From the NCBI GenBank assembly GCA_040383485.1, contig JBEIDK010000018.1, positions 1 through 39,451 of the forward strand: a stretch of DNA of 39,451 bases. Direction: 5' to 3'. A program made the position numbers and the translations under genes. The notes beneath the pieces were generated by a model. It saw only the letters and a list, made by a program, of their open reading frames with translations. It did no database searches and was not told the DNA's origin. Position 1 is the first letter of the stretch, and every line of letters starts with the position of its first letter. Origin of the DNA: JBEIDK01 sp040383485. GTDB taxonomy: Bacteria > Bacteroidota > Bacteroidia > UBA4408. Shown piece after piece: positions 26,325 through 35,346 of the stretch.

Positions 26325-27461
26325 ATGTTAGATAAAAAAATTCAAATGGTTGACCTTGCTGGTCAATATGAAAAGATAAAAAAAGAGGTTGATGCCGGAA
26401 TTGCAAATGTGATTAATAATACAGCTTTTATTAATGGGCCTGAGGTAAAACAATTTCAGGCTGAGTTAGAAAAGTATTTAGGGGTTAATAACGTTATACC
26501 TTGCGCGAATGGTACAGATGCATTACAAATTGCAATGATGGCTTTAAATTTAAAGCCAGGTGATGAGGTAATAACAGCAAACTTTACCTATGTAGCAACT
26601 GCCGAAGTAATAAAATTATTAGGCCTTACAGCAGTATTGGTTGAGGTAAACCCGGAAACTTTTACCATAGATCCGAGTGCAATTGAAAAAGCAATTACTT
26701 CAAAAACTAAAGCAATTGTTCCAGTACACTTATACGGACAATGTGCTGACATGGAATCAATAATGAAAATAGCAAATGCTCATAATTTATTTGTAATTGA
26801 GGACGTAGCTCAAGCTATTGGTGCAGATTATACATTTTTAGATGGGACAATAAAAAAAGCTGGAACAATTGGCACCGTTGGATGTACATCATTCTTCCCG
26901 TCTAAAAACCTAGGCTGTTATGGCGATGGTGGAGCAATGTATACCAATGATGATAATTTAGCTAAAAGAATAAGAATGATTGCTAATCACGGACAAAGTG
27001 TTCAGTACTATCATGATGATATTGGAGTAAATTCTAGATTAGATAGTATACAAGCGGCCGTACTTCGTTGCAAACTGCCTCATTTAGATGAATATGCAAA
27101 AGCTAGAAATTTTGCTGCAAATTATTATGATAAAGCATTTATAAATAATGTAAAAATAAAAACACCTTCAAGAGCCAAAAATAGTACTCATGTTTTTCAC
27201 CAATATACTCTCGTCTTAAACGACGTTGATAGAAATGAGCTTAAAGAGTTTTTGGCATCAAAAGGGATTCCTGCTATGGTTTATTATCCTCTTCCTTTGC
27301 ATCATCAAAAAGCATATCATGACTCAAGATTTAAAGATGAAGATTTTACAATTACATTAAACCTTTGTAAGAATGTAATATCACTGCCAATGCATACAGA
27401 ATTAGATGAAATGACACTTGAATTTATTTGTAAAAACGTTTTAGAATTTGTAAATAAATAG
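26325..27461 (+). CDS. DegT/DnrJ/EryC1/StrS-family sugar aminotransferase (WbpE-like)
   Basis: A PLP aminotransferase that adds an amino group to a nucleotide-linked keto-sugar for surface glycan synthesis. It has IQMVDLAGQY at the N-terminus, PCANGTDALQIAMMA binding PLP phosphate, D160 in VIEDVAQAIGA, and the Schiff-base lysine K194 in FFPSKNLGCYGDGGA. The HHQKAYHD segment near the C-terminus favours the WbpE/WlbC type acting on UDP-3-keto-glucuronate derivatives (inference). 378 residues is normal. Its stop overlaps the mnmD GTG by one base. No dehydrogenase or acetyltransferase partner is next to it. Confidence 0.87.
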   Translation: MLDKKIQMVDLAGQYEKIKKEVDAGIANVINNTAFINGPEVKQFQAELEKYLGVNNVIPCANGTDALQIAMMALNLKPGDEVITANFTYVATAEVIKLLGLTAVLVEVNPETFTIDPSAIEKAITSKTKAIVPVHLYGQCADMESIMKIANAHNLFVIEDVAQAIGADYTFLDGTIKKAGTIGTVGCTSFFPSKNLGCYGDGGAMYTNDDNLAKRIRMIANHGQSVQYYHDDIGVNSRLDSIQAAVLRCKLPHLDEYAKARNFAANYYDKAFINNVKIKTPSRAKNSTHVFHQYTLVLNDVDRNELKEFLASKGIPAMVYYPLPLHHQKAYHDSRFKDEDFTITLNLCKNVISLPMHTELDEMTLEFICKNVLEFVNK

Positions 27462-28146
27462 TGCTCTTGAACTTTGAAGATTCCTTAGAGTTAATTATTA
27501 CCGGAGATGGTTCTCATACCATTTTTAACAAAAATCTAAAAGAGTATTATCATTCAACTTTTGGCGCTATTACTGAATCACAATGTGTGTTTTTTGATAA
27601 CGGCTTAAGTAAATATATAAATCAACTCCCAGTAATTTCAGTTTTAGAAACAGGTTTTGGGACCGGATTAAATGCTTTTATGGCATTTCTAGAATCAGAA
27701 AAATATAATCAAAAAATATATTTTAGTGGTTTAGAAATGTTTTCACTTCCTATTGGCACCATCGATGATTTAAATTACACACAACATTTGAATGCTTTAA
27801 ATTATAAGAGAGAGTTTAAGGCATTGCATGATTGCGCATTTGAAATTGAAATAAAAATTTCAAACAACTTTTACTTCAAAAAAATTGCAGAAAATATAGC
27901 AAAGCACAAAATAAAAAATGAATACAATATTATTTTTTTGATGCATTTGCGCCAGAAATTAATGAAGAACTTTGGAGAATAGATGTTTTACAAAACATGT
28001 TTGATTCACTAAAAAAAAATGGAACCCTAGTAACCTATTGTTCTAAAGGTGTTTTTAAAAGAAACTTGAAAAGTGTTGGATTTAATGTTATGAATGTTCC
28101 AGGACCGCCAGGCAAAAGAGAAATAACGTTAGCTACTAAAGTCTAA
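27461..28146 (+). pseudogene. mnmD: MnmD-like tRNA mnm5s2U34 methyltransferase, frameshifted
   Basis: The stand-alone Bacteroidota version of the methyltransferase half of MnmC; it would methylate nm5(s2)U34 of tRNA with SAM. The N-terminal ITGDGSHTIFNKNLKEYYHS and GAITESQCVFF motifs and the SAM motif VLETGFGTGLNA (residues 61-72) are intact. At the T7 run 27933-27939 one T is missing: the first frame stops at 27982, while the next frame continues with DAFAPEINEELWRIDVLQ and GPPGKREITLATKV to 28146. The GTG start overlaps the previous stop. Either a real lesion, a homopolymer sequencing error, or slippage; the downstream frame is otherwise clean, so the error or a recent mutation is most likely. 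Confidence 0.83.
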
Positions 28147-28174
28147 CTTCGTTTTATAAATTATTGGAAAATTA

Positions 28175-28696
28175 ATGGAAAGAGTAAAAATTACAAATAA
28201 TAAGGAATCGAAAATTATTGAAATTTTCCCTGAAAATTATCCAGCAAAAAACCTTGTAATGCAAGTGTGGCTTGCTCTTTGGAGTTTATGTGGCGCACTT
28301 GTAGTATATCAATTGTTTACTACAACTGATAGTAACACAAAAGTAATTTGTATTATTTATATGGGGTTTTGGAGTTATTTTGAATTTTTAATTTTAAGAA
28401 TATATAGGTGGAGAAAAAAAGGCAAAGAAGAAATTGAAGTGTTTAAAGATAAAATTACGATTACTCGGTTAACCAACAACAAAGGATTACCAGTTGAATT
28501 TCTGTTGAATGAAATTTCGAACCTAAGAATAGATTTAAATCAAAAGCAAAATATGTTTGCTAAGTTGCTTTTTGATGAATATTGGACGGCTGGCAATGAG
28601 TGTATAATATTTGATTACAATTTGAAACAGCACGGATTTGGATTACAATTAAACGAAGTTGATGCTAAAAAAGTGTTTAAAAACATTAAAAAATAA
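28175..28696 (+). CDS. Small two-helix membrane protein, unknown function
   Basis: A 173-residue protein with two predicted membrane helices (about residues 28-50 and 57-79) followed by a soluble ~90-residue part that starts basic (RWRKKGKEEIEVF). The pattern resembles PH-like small membrane proteins (bPH/YdbT-like), but I cannot assign it firmly. ATG at 28175 is 28 bases after mnmD, so it may share that transcript. It ends 5 bases from the stop of the convergent aminotransferase gene. Confidence 0.6.
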   Translation: MERVKITNNKESKIIEIFPENYPAKNLVMQVWLALWSLCGALVVYQLFTTTDSNTKVICIIYMGFWSYFEFLILRIYRWRKKGKEEIEVFKDKITITRLTNNKGLPVEFLLNEISNLRIDLNQKQNMFAKLLFDEYWTAGNECIIFDYNLKQHGFGLQLNEVDAKKVFKNIKK

Positions 28697-28701
28697 TTTA
28701 T

Positions 28702-30027
28702 TTAAATTATTTTTCTGAATACTGGTTTTATTGGTTTGCCAACTAAATACTTTTCATAACCTTCTTCCAACCCTTTTTTATAAACGCTACAAGCCTCGTC
28801 CATGGCTAGTAAAATTTCATCAATATCCTCAATTGTATGACTAAATTGTGGGCAAAAAACTCCCTGAAAGAGAATTCCTCTTTTAATAAGTTCTTGATGA
28901 AACAATGTTCTAAGCCCAAAACTATTATTCCCATTCAAATCAAAATATGCAAATGATGAATGCCAATTGAATTGAAGGTGCTTAATTGAATTTTCTAATT
29001 TATGAGAAGCAATAATTTTCTCGGATTTGTCAATAAATATTTGACCAATTTTTTTTGTGTAATTTACTACATCATGTTTTTCAAATTCATCAATAGTTGC
29101 CAATGCGGCTGCAATACTTGAAGTTTCTCCTCCATGCGTGGTGCTTATTAAAAAAAGTTTTTCATTGCCTTCATTCAATATTCCCCCAAGGTTCATTATT
29201 TCTTTTTTGCCTGTTAAACAACAGAAAGAAAAACCATTTGCAATTCCTTTACCCCAAGTTGCCATATCTGGAACCACGTTATACTTGGAAATACTCCCTG
29301 GAAAATCTGTTTTGAAACCTGTTATCATTTCATCCATTATCCATAATGCACCATTTTTATGTGCAATTTCAATAGCAGCTTTCAAATAGTTTTCTGGCAA
29401 TACGTTGTACTTTTCTGGCTCTGAAATTATGCAAGCAATTTGATTAGGATATTTATCAAACAAATCAATTAGTGATTGGATATTATCTGATTGATATGTT
29501 ACTGTCAATGCTTGTATATCAGAAGGAATACCACTTTTAACATCGGTACTACCAATAAACCAATCATCATAACTATAAAATGGGTGGTCGATAGGACGTG
29601 CAACTAATTTTTTACCAGTAAATGCACGTGCTAATTTAATAGCTGCTGTTGTAACAACAGATCCATTTTTAGCAAACTTTATCATATCATGCACTTTAAC
29701 TAAGCCTAGAAATCGTTCCGCAATTTCAGACTCAATAATTGATGGACGCGAAAAATTATTACCTTTCTTTAATTCACTCATTACTCTATTGAGAACAGGT
29801 TCATATGCATGTCCCAAACTTACAGATGCTAAGCCACTTAGACACTCTATGTATTTATTACCATCCAAATCCCATACGTAGCAACCTTTTCCATGAGTTA
29901 TAGCGGCGGGAGAAAGAATCGGAAACTGGTCATCTCCTTTAGAATATGTGTGGGCGCCTCCAGGAATTAATTCATGTATTTTTGCACGAAACTCATCCGA
30001 CTTGCTAAAATTTATGACATATTTCAT
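28702..30027 (-). CDS. Class III aminotransferase, glutamate-1-semialdehyde aminomutase-like
   Basis: A 441-residue PLP enzyme of the GSA-aminomutase-like branch. It has PGGAHTYSKGDD near the N-terminus, KFAKNGSVVTTAAIKLARAFTG (phosphate and substrate pocket), D232 in WIMDEMITGF and the PLP lysine K260 in WGKGIANG. It overlaps the cytidylyltransferase gene by 4 bases (ATGA). Members of this branch are common in glycan loci with SpsF-like cytidylyltransferases. They are believed to work on sugar or sugar-acid intermediates and not on tetrapyrrole synthesis. A role in an activated amino-sugar pathway is inferred from that context. Confidence 0.82.
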   Translation of the reverse strand: MKYVINFSKSDEFRAKIHELIPGGAHTYSKGDDQFPILSPAAITHGKGCYVWDLDGNKYIECLSGLASVSLGHAYEPVLNRVMSELKKGNNFSRPSIIESEIAERFLGLVKVHDMIKFAKNGSVVTTAAIKLARAFTGKKLVARPIDHPFYSYDDWFIGSTDVKSGIPSDIQALTVTYQSDNIQSLIDLFDKYPNQIACIISEPEKYNVLPENYLKAAIEIAHKNGALWIMDEMITGFKTDFPGSISKYNVVPDMATWGKGIANGFSFCCLTGKKEIMNLGGILNEGNEKLFLISTTHGGETSSIAAALATIDEFEKHDVVNYTKKIGQIFIDKSEKIIASHKLENSIKHLQFNWHSSFAYFDLNGNNSFGLRTLFHQELIKRGILFQGVFCPQFSHTIEDIDEILLAMDEACSVYKKGLEEGYEKYLVGKPIKPVFRKII

Positions 30028-30809
30028 TTGTTGGTTTTATTATTCAATTTCTCATCAATAAACATTTCATTTTTTATTGATTTTATATATCCTTCGTTAA
30101 TAACACTGTCTTTATTAATGAGCATTATTTCTGGCTTTAGTTTCAAAAGATTTATTACATCTTGCATATCAAAATTAGGTATGTGTTTAAGTTCTTCAAA
30201 CACTCTTTCTATAACCTTAAAATCGTCAATATTATCTACACTTAATTTATAATTATAATCTTGATTGGATTTCTTCCAAGAACATTTAAACAATCCAGAA
30301 TTTTTAATAAAAGGTGTTACATGTTCCCTTTCTGAAAACTTTGTAGCATTCTTATTGGCGCTTTCTAAAGATTTAAAAGTAAAAACTTCAGTATCAAAGC
30401 CATCTTCAAGGATATCTGGTTCATGGTTTGAATTAGAGAAATAATCGCTTCCAGATTTATTAAATTCTTCAATTGCAAAATCAATTACTTTGTATGTATG
30501 TAAGGGGCAATCTGAAGTAATACGAATTACGTTTACTACATTTTTAAATTGTTTTGAAGCAAAATAGAATCTTTGCAAAACATCTGTTTCATTTCCTCTA
30601 AAATAGTCCCATTTATTATGAATGCAATGGTTTTCAATTATGTCATCCTCTTTATTTGTTGTTGTTGCAATAACAATTTTATCAACCAACTTTGAAGGTG
30701 AAACACGTTCAATTATAATTTCAAGAATAGTTCGATGATTTACTTTCATCATTACTTTGCCAGGCAAACGACTGCTAGATATTCTGGCTTGAATAATTAG
30801 CAGATTCAT
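30024..30809 (-). CDS. SpsF-like cytidylyltransferase (CMP-sugar/acid synthetase family)
   Basis: A 261-residue nucleotidyltransferase related to CMP-Kdo and CMP-neuraminate synthetases. The N-terminal QARISSSRLPGKVM motif binds the nucleotide and DVLQRFYFA and RITSDCPL are the SpsF-type segments. It probably activates a sugar or sugar acid with CTP for glycan assembly. It lies between GNAT and class III aminotransferase genes with 4-base overlaps on both sides, so all three are translationally coupled. No NeuB/PseI-type synthase is in the window, so the substrate is open. Confidence 0.85.
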   Translation of the reverse strand: MNLLIIQARISSSRLPGKVMMKVNHRTILEIIIERVSPSKLVDKIVIATTTNKEDDIIENHCIHNKWDYFRGNETDVLQRFYFASKQFKNVVNVIRITSDCPLHTYKVIDFAIEEFNKSGSDYFSNSNHEPDILEDGFDTEVFTFKSLESANKNATKFSEREHVTPFIKNSGLFKCSWKKSNQDYNYKLSVDNIDDFKVIERVFEELKHIPNFDMQDVINLLKLKPEIMLINKDSVINEGYIKSIKNEMFIDEKLNNKTNK

Positions 30810-31351
30810 CGATTAATATTTGGATTGAATAAGGACATTAAAATCTTATCAATATATTTTCCATCTACATAAACATGTTGTTTCAATTGACCCTCTATTT
30901 CAAATCCTATTTTTTTATATAATTCAGTAGCATTTGGATTGTTAGCGTAAACTGCAAGTAAAATTTTACGAATATTTAGAGTTACAAATGCATGTTCAAT
31001 TATTTTTGAACATACAATAAATCCAATATTTTTATTCCAGAAATTTTTATTTCCAATTAAAATCCCTAATTCACATGTTGCAGCAACCCAATCAAAATTA
31101 TCAAGCTTAATATTACCTATATGTTGGTCAGTAATGCTATCGCAAATTGCAAGTATAATGGTGTTTTTATCAATGGTTTTAGATGCCACATAGTTTTCTA
31201 ACTGCAATAAGGTAGTCGCAAATGCACCTGAAGCTAAACCTAAAGTTACATCCTTGTCATTTAACCAATTCAAATATTCTTGGTTTACATCATCAATGTT
31301 TAAAGGCCTTAAGTAAACTTGCCCACAGTCAATAAATTTAACCATTGGCAT
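30806..31351 (-). CDS. GNAT-family N-acetyltransferase (RimJ/RimL-like)
   Basis: A 181-residue acetyltransferase of the RimJ/RimL group: VYLRPLNIDDVNQEYLNW at the start, GNIKLDNFDW and GILIGNKNFWNKNIG in the acetyl-CoA region (where R/Q-x-x-G-x-G/A is usual), then YANNPNATELYKKIGFEIEG. In this operon it more probably acetylates an amino sugar (like PseH) than a ribosomal protein (inference). It overlaps the GT2 gene by 14 bases and the cytidylyltransferase gene by 4. Confidence 0.82.
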   Translation of the reverse strand: MPMVKFIDCGQVYLRPLNIDDVNQEYLNWLNDKDVTLGLASGAFATTLLQLENYVASKTIDKNTIILAICDSITDQHIGNIKLDNFDWVAATCELGILIGNKNFWNKNIGFIVCSKIIEHAFVTLNIRKILLAVYANNPNATELYKKIGFEIEGQLKQHVYVDGKYIDKILMSLFNPNINR

Positions 31352-31982
31352 ATTTAATTTTTAATTTTTGGGCATGCCTTTCCATTCCAGAAATATTATT
31401 AGTTAAGCTAAAATCATGTTGTGTATATTTATATAATGGCAAAATTAAATTATAAATTTTGAAGTGTTGTTGAAATCTTTGTCTTAAATCCTCCTCTTCT
31501 CTCATTCTAAAAGATTCATCATATAAACCAATTTCATACAGCAAGTCTTTTCGGAACATGATACCACAAGCAATAGGGTTTTCTTCTGCATTTAAATGTT
31601 TGAGGTGTGTTCCTTTTTCATCAACTAAATAATAGTCTGTACTTATAGCATCAATATAATTATTTTCGGTTAAGAATGTACATTGAATATATATCAAGTC
31701 CTTTTGCAAATAATCATCCGCATCTAAGAAAATAACATACTGTCCTTTGGCTTTCTTTATTCCAAAATTTCGTGCAGCTGAAAGTCCAACATTTATCGGA
31801 AGATTAAAAATTCTACAATTTTCATTGTAGTTAGAGAGAATTTCAGCCGTTTTATCAGTACTACAATCATTCACAATTATAATTTCAAATAAGCTTTTTG
31901 ATAAAGATTGTTCTAAACAACTTCTAATAGCACGTTCAATATATTTTGCGTAGTTGAAACTGGTAATAATTATAGAAACCAT
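31338..31982 (-). CDS. Family 2 glycosyltransferase
   Basis: A 214-residue GT-A fold enzyme: SIIITSFNYAKYIERAIRS at the N-terminus, VNDCSTD (residues 38-43, UDP-sugar binding), LSAARNFGI and the DADD metal motif at 87-90. It is short for the family (usually 250-320 residues), ending soon after the FRMREEEDLRQRF acceptor-side segment, but start and stop look natural. It is likely to add one sugar to a surface glycan repeat on the cytosolic face. It sits 65 bases downstream of the Wzc-like gene and overlaps the GNAT gene. Confidence 0.87.
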   Translation of the reverse strand: MVSIIITSFNYAKYIERAIRSCLEQSLSKSLFEIIIVNDCSTDKTAEILSNYNENCRIFNLPINVGLSAARNFGIKKAKGQYVIFLDADDYLQKDLIYIQCTFLTENNYIDAISTDYYLVDEKGTHLKHLNAEENPIACGIMFRKDLLYEIGLYDESFRMREEEDLRQRFQQHFKIYNLILPLYKYTQHDFSLTNNISGMERHAQKLKIKYANG

Positions 31983-32047
31983 TTTAAATCAATTATTGAA
32001 TCACCAAAGAAAAATTTTCTCACAAAAAATTATGAACGTTTTAATAT

Positions 32048-34432
32048 TTACCTATTCACAGAATTAGAGTAACTATAACCATAACCATAGCCATAACCAT
32101 AGCTATCGCCATATCCATATTTACTCAAATAGTATTTTATTTTGTTTTTCTTGACTCCGTTTAACAACAAAGCTAAAGTTGCATTTTTGTTCATTTTTGT
32201 TATTTCAGTTGCCAAATTAAGCGATTCTCTGTAAGGAAACTTAGTATTGATTACAAAAATATTGATGTCTGAATACTCCATCATAACCAATGCATCTGAA
32301 ACCATTCCTACTGGAGGAGTGTCAATGATTACGTAATCATAATTATTTCTACAAAAAAGAAATAACTCTTTCATATAATCATTAAGAATTAATTCTGAGG
32401 CATTTGGCGGAATTGGTCCGCATAACATTACATCTAGACCTTCTTGAGCACTTTTTTGAACACAATCTTCAGGCTTATCTTTTCCTATCAATATCGTTGA
32501 AAGGCCTTTGTGCGCATTCATGTTTAGGGCAGAAGAAACCCTTGGTTTATGCATATCAAACTCTAATAAAATAACTTTCTTTCCTCCCTTTGCCAATAGA
32601 ATTGACATGTTTAGTGAACAAAATGTTTTCCCTTCTCCTGGATTTCTTGAAGTAAAAAGGTACACTTTTGAATTAGGTATTGGTTTCAAGTATTGTAGGT
32701 TTGCTCTTACAATTCTAAATGATTCGATAAATGCAGATTTAGGATCTGCACCTAAAATTGAATTTTCTTGGTGCTTCTTACTTAACGTTTGTAAAATTTC
32801 TCCCAATATATTTAATTGAGTTTTTGATTTAAGTTCATCTAAACTTTCCAAACGCTCAAAAAACATGGTGATTAGGAATATAATTATAATACTAATTATA
32901 AAGCCAACCCCTAGAAAAGAATAGGTAATTCTTGATTTATTTGGCCTAACAACTCCTTTAGAACGTGCTGTTTCAATAATTTTACATTCAGGAATAATGC
33001 CGGCCTTGGCAATTGTTGAGTTAGCTTTCCTTTCTATCAAGTATTCATACATTTTTTGATTTACATCCAAATGTCTTTGAATATTGGATACTTCGCGCTG
33101 TTTAATTGGAATATCTCCTATTTTATTTTCAGTATCTTTCTCAATGGCAACATATTCATTAATCTTTTTTACTACAAGAATTTTAGAGTTGTTTATATAT
33201 CCAATTAATATTGTTTTTAAGTTTTTTATTTTACTGTTTATTTCGTTTGCTTCAAAACTTGTTTTAGTATTTTTATAGTAGTCTTGTGTTTTCTGTAATT
33301 GCAGTTTATACAAATCAAGCATACTTCCTTTTAAAAATTCATCTTCAATGGCCATATAATAAGATGGAGGAAGCACTTCGCCTGTCTTATCTTCTACAAT
33401 ATATTTTTCAAGGGTTTTAAGGGCATCTAATTGAAAGTTTAATTGTTTTTGTTTTGCTACAGCCTCTGTCATAGCGTTAAAAACAATTTGTTCTTCCCTC
33501 GTTAAATCATATATGGCCTTATTATGTTTATAATCTTGTAGCTTATTCTCGATATTTGATATGATGCTAGATAATTCTGCTAGTTGTACATCAATAAATT
33601 CAATGGTTCTTTGGTTTAATGAAAGTTTTGATTGTAAGGTGTTTTCAATATAAACTTGCCCTAAGGTATCTAAAAAACTCACTGCTCTTTGTGGTAAAAT
33701 ATCTTCAATCGTTAATTGAATTATACCTGTATAGTCAGGAATTTCACAAGTTAAGGAAGTCTGATAATTAATTACAAGTTGCGATGTTTCATGGAATTGT
33801 ACAGCATATCTACTTTCTACAAGAGGCTGAACATTTGATTTATCAACTCCTTTGGCTTTAATTACCAATAGGTTAAAATTTTCACTAATGGCAGGTTTAT
33901 CAAAATAATATATTTTATTGAACTCCTCTTCTCCAATTTTATAGCTAAGTTCATACCTCTTATCATCTATAAAGCGAATATTTATCATTCTTTCGTATAA
34001 CCCTGAATTAATTGTACTCATGGTTACTGCAAAAGGCAAAGATTCATATACTTCTTGACTTTTTAGCCTACCAATTATGTAATAACTTGTGCCAAAATTT
34101 AAGCGGTCAATTGCCTTTTTAATTAAGTCGTATGATTTAACTACCCTTATTGCATTATAATTGTCCGTATAGTCATGATATGCACCTCCTGATGAACCCA
34201 TATTTTGAGTAATAGTACTTTGTACATCATATGTATCATTAGATTTTAAAAGTATCTGAGAGGATGCTGCATATACATCTGTTAATTTATATGTATAATA
34301 ATATGAGCCTAAAAAAGAAATTACCAATGCAATAGCTATGACATACCAGTTTTTAGAAAATGTTCGTAAACCAGATTTAATATCATTTATATCTATTATT
34401 GCATTATTAACTTGACTTAGTTTATTATTCAC
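32048..34432 (-). CDS. Wzc/GumC-type polysaccharide co-polymerase with C-terminal tyrosine kinase domain
   Basis: A 794-residue inner-membrane protein controlling length and export of capsule or exopolysaccharide. Wzz-type N-terminus with helix 1 (about 32-50), a long periplasmic coiled-coil part, helix 2 (about 508-530), then a BY-kinase domain: Walker A SRNPGEGKT (about 596), Walker A' ILLEFDMHKPR (Glu in place of the first Asp), Walker B YVIIDTPPVG. The tail is a Tyr cluster of GY repeats, the expected autophosphorylation site, encoded by a near-perfect hexamer repeat at about 32062-32112. GTG start at 34432. First gene of a five-gene glycan operon; the cognate phosphatase and Wza are not here. 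Confidence 0.88.
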   Translation of the reverse strand: MNNKLSQVNNAIIDINDIKSGLRTFSKNWYVIAIALVISFLGSYYYTYKLTDVYAASSQILLKSNDTYDVQSTITQNMGSSGGAYHDYTDNYNAIRVVKSYDLIKKAIDRLNFGTSYYIIGRLKSQEVYESLPFAVTMSTINSGLYERMINIRFIDDKRYELSYKIGEEEFNKIYYFDKPAISENFNLLVIKAKGVDKSNVQPLVESRYAVQFHETSQLVINYQTSLTCEIPDYTGIIQLTIEDILPQRAVSFLDTLGQVYIENTLQSKLSLNQRTIEFIDVQLAELSSIISNIENKLQDYKHNKAIYDLTREEQIVFNAMTEAVAKQKQLNFQLDALKTLEKYIVEDKTGEVLPPSYYMAIEDEFLKGSMLDLYKLQLQKTQDYYKNTKTSFEANEINSKIKNLKTILIGYINNSKILVVKKINEYVAIEKDTENKIGDIPIKQREVSNIQRHLDVNQKMYEYLIERKANSTIAKAGIIPECKIIETARSKGVVRPNKSRITYSFLGVGFIISIIIIFLITMFFERLESLDELKSKTQLNILGEILQTLSKKHQENSILGADPKSAFIESFRIVRANLQYLKPIPNSKVYLFTSRNPGEGKTFCSLNMSILLAKGGKKVILLEFDMHKPRVSSALNMNAHKGLSTILIGKDKPEDCVQKSAQEGLDVMLCGPIPPNASELILNDYMKELFLFCRNNYDYVIIDTPPVGMVSDALVMMEYSDINIFVINTKFPYRESLNLATEITKMNKNATLALLLNGVKKNKIKYYLSKYGYGDSYGYGYGYGYSYSNSVNR
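32062..32112 (-). repeat. Hexanucleotide repeat encoding the Gly-Tyr tail of the Wzc-like protein
   Basis: On the plus strand the tract is made of ATAACC/ATAGCC/ATAGCT-type hexamers; translated on the minus strand it gives alternating Gly-Tyr, then Ser-Tyr. The reading frame is kept for any copy number, so slippage would change the count of phosphorylatable tyrosines without truncation. Confidence 0.6.
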
Positions 34433-34569
34433 AATTTTTTTTTTAAGCCTGCGAATATAATATTTACATTTTACACTTTATAAAAGTAAATTGGTATTTT
34501 TAAACTATAGAATATGAAATTTTTCGTAAGAAAGTAACTAATCAATACTAAATCCTCAAATTAAACTAC

Positions 34570-35340
34570 ATGTTTTTTATACTTTCTAAAGTCCTTGCTT
34601 TTTTAAGTGAGCCTCTAACTTGGACTTTTATTTTATTACTGGTAATTTATTTTACAAATAACGTAAAACGTAAAAAAGGGTATGTTTTGTTTGCCTTAGT
34701 TATATTTTATTTTTTTGGCAATTCATTAGTTGTTAATTTTATTAATAAACAGTGGGAAGTACCACCAGTAAACGAAAATAAAATAGGCCATTTTAAAATA
34801 GGAATTATTCTAGGTGGTATTAGCTACTATGACACAAAGCTCAAAAGACTTCATTTTCATAGAAGTAGTGATAGAATTTTTCAAGCATTAGACCTTTACC
34901 ACCAAGGAATAATTGAAAAAATTTTCATTAGTGGCGGAGCGGCATATATAAGTAAGCCATATGAGGTTGAAGCAATTTTTATTAAAGAATATTTAATGAA
35001 AATAGGAGTTCCTGATTCGGTAATAATAATTGAGTCAAAGTCGAAAAATACTTATGAAAATGCAATATATACTAAGGATGTTTTAATATCTAAAAAATTG
35101 TTTCATGATAATGAGAATTATTTATTAATTACCTCTGGTTATCATATGCGCAGAGCATTAGCATGTTTTAAAAAACAAAATATTAAAGTAGTTTCCTATA
35201 GTGTTGATGGGAGTTCCGGTGAGAATAAATTACAGCTTGATGAGTTGCTTGTACCAAACTTTGCTGCTTTTCAATATTGGAATATATTAATTCATGAGTG
35301 GATTGGATATATTTCTTATAAAATTACAGGTAAAATTTAA
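34570..35340 (+). CDS. YdcF/ElyC-family (DUF218) membrane protein
   Basis: A 256-residue protein with two N-terminal membrane helices (about 5-27 and 37-55) and a DUF218 Rossmann-like domain: GIILGGISYYD, HRSSDRIFQALDLYHQG, IFISGGAAY, ESKSKNTYENAIYTKDVL and LITSGYHMRRAL. ElyC/SanA relatives affect envelope integrity and peptidoglycan at low temperature; the molecular activity is unresolved. Divergent from the Wzc-like gene (137-base gap) and 6 bases from the stop of the convergent mmsA. Confidence 0.88.
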   Translation: MFFILSKVLAFLSEPLTWTFILLLVIYFTNNVKRKKGYVLFALVIFYFFGNSLVVNFINKQWEVPPVNENKIGHFKIGIILGGISYYDTKLKRLHFHRSSDRIFQALDLYHQGIIEKIFISGGAAYISKPYEVEAIFIKEYLMKIGVPDSVIIIESKSKNTYENAIYTKDVLISKKLFHDNENYLLITSGYHMRRALACFKKQNIKVVSYSVDGSSGENKLQLDELLVPNFAAFQYWNILIHEWIGYISYKITGKI

Positions 35341-35346
35341 GCAGTA

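Noticed and set aside
32550..32600. Loss of kinase activity in the Wzc-like protein because Walker A' has Glu for Asp
   Set aside because: I believe the LLEFD form is common in Bacteroidota members of this family, and Walker A and B are intact, so it is not a sign of decay.
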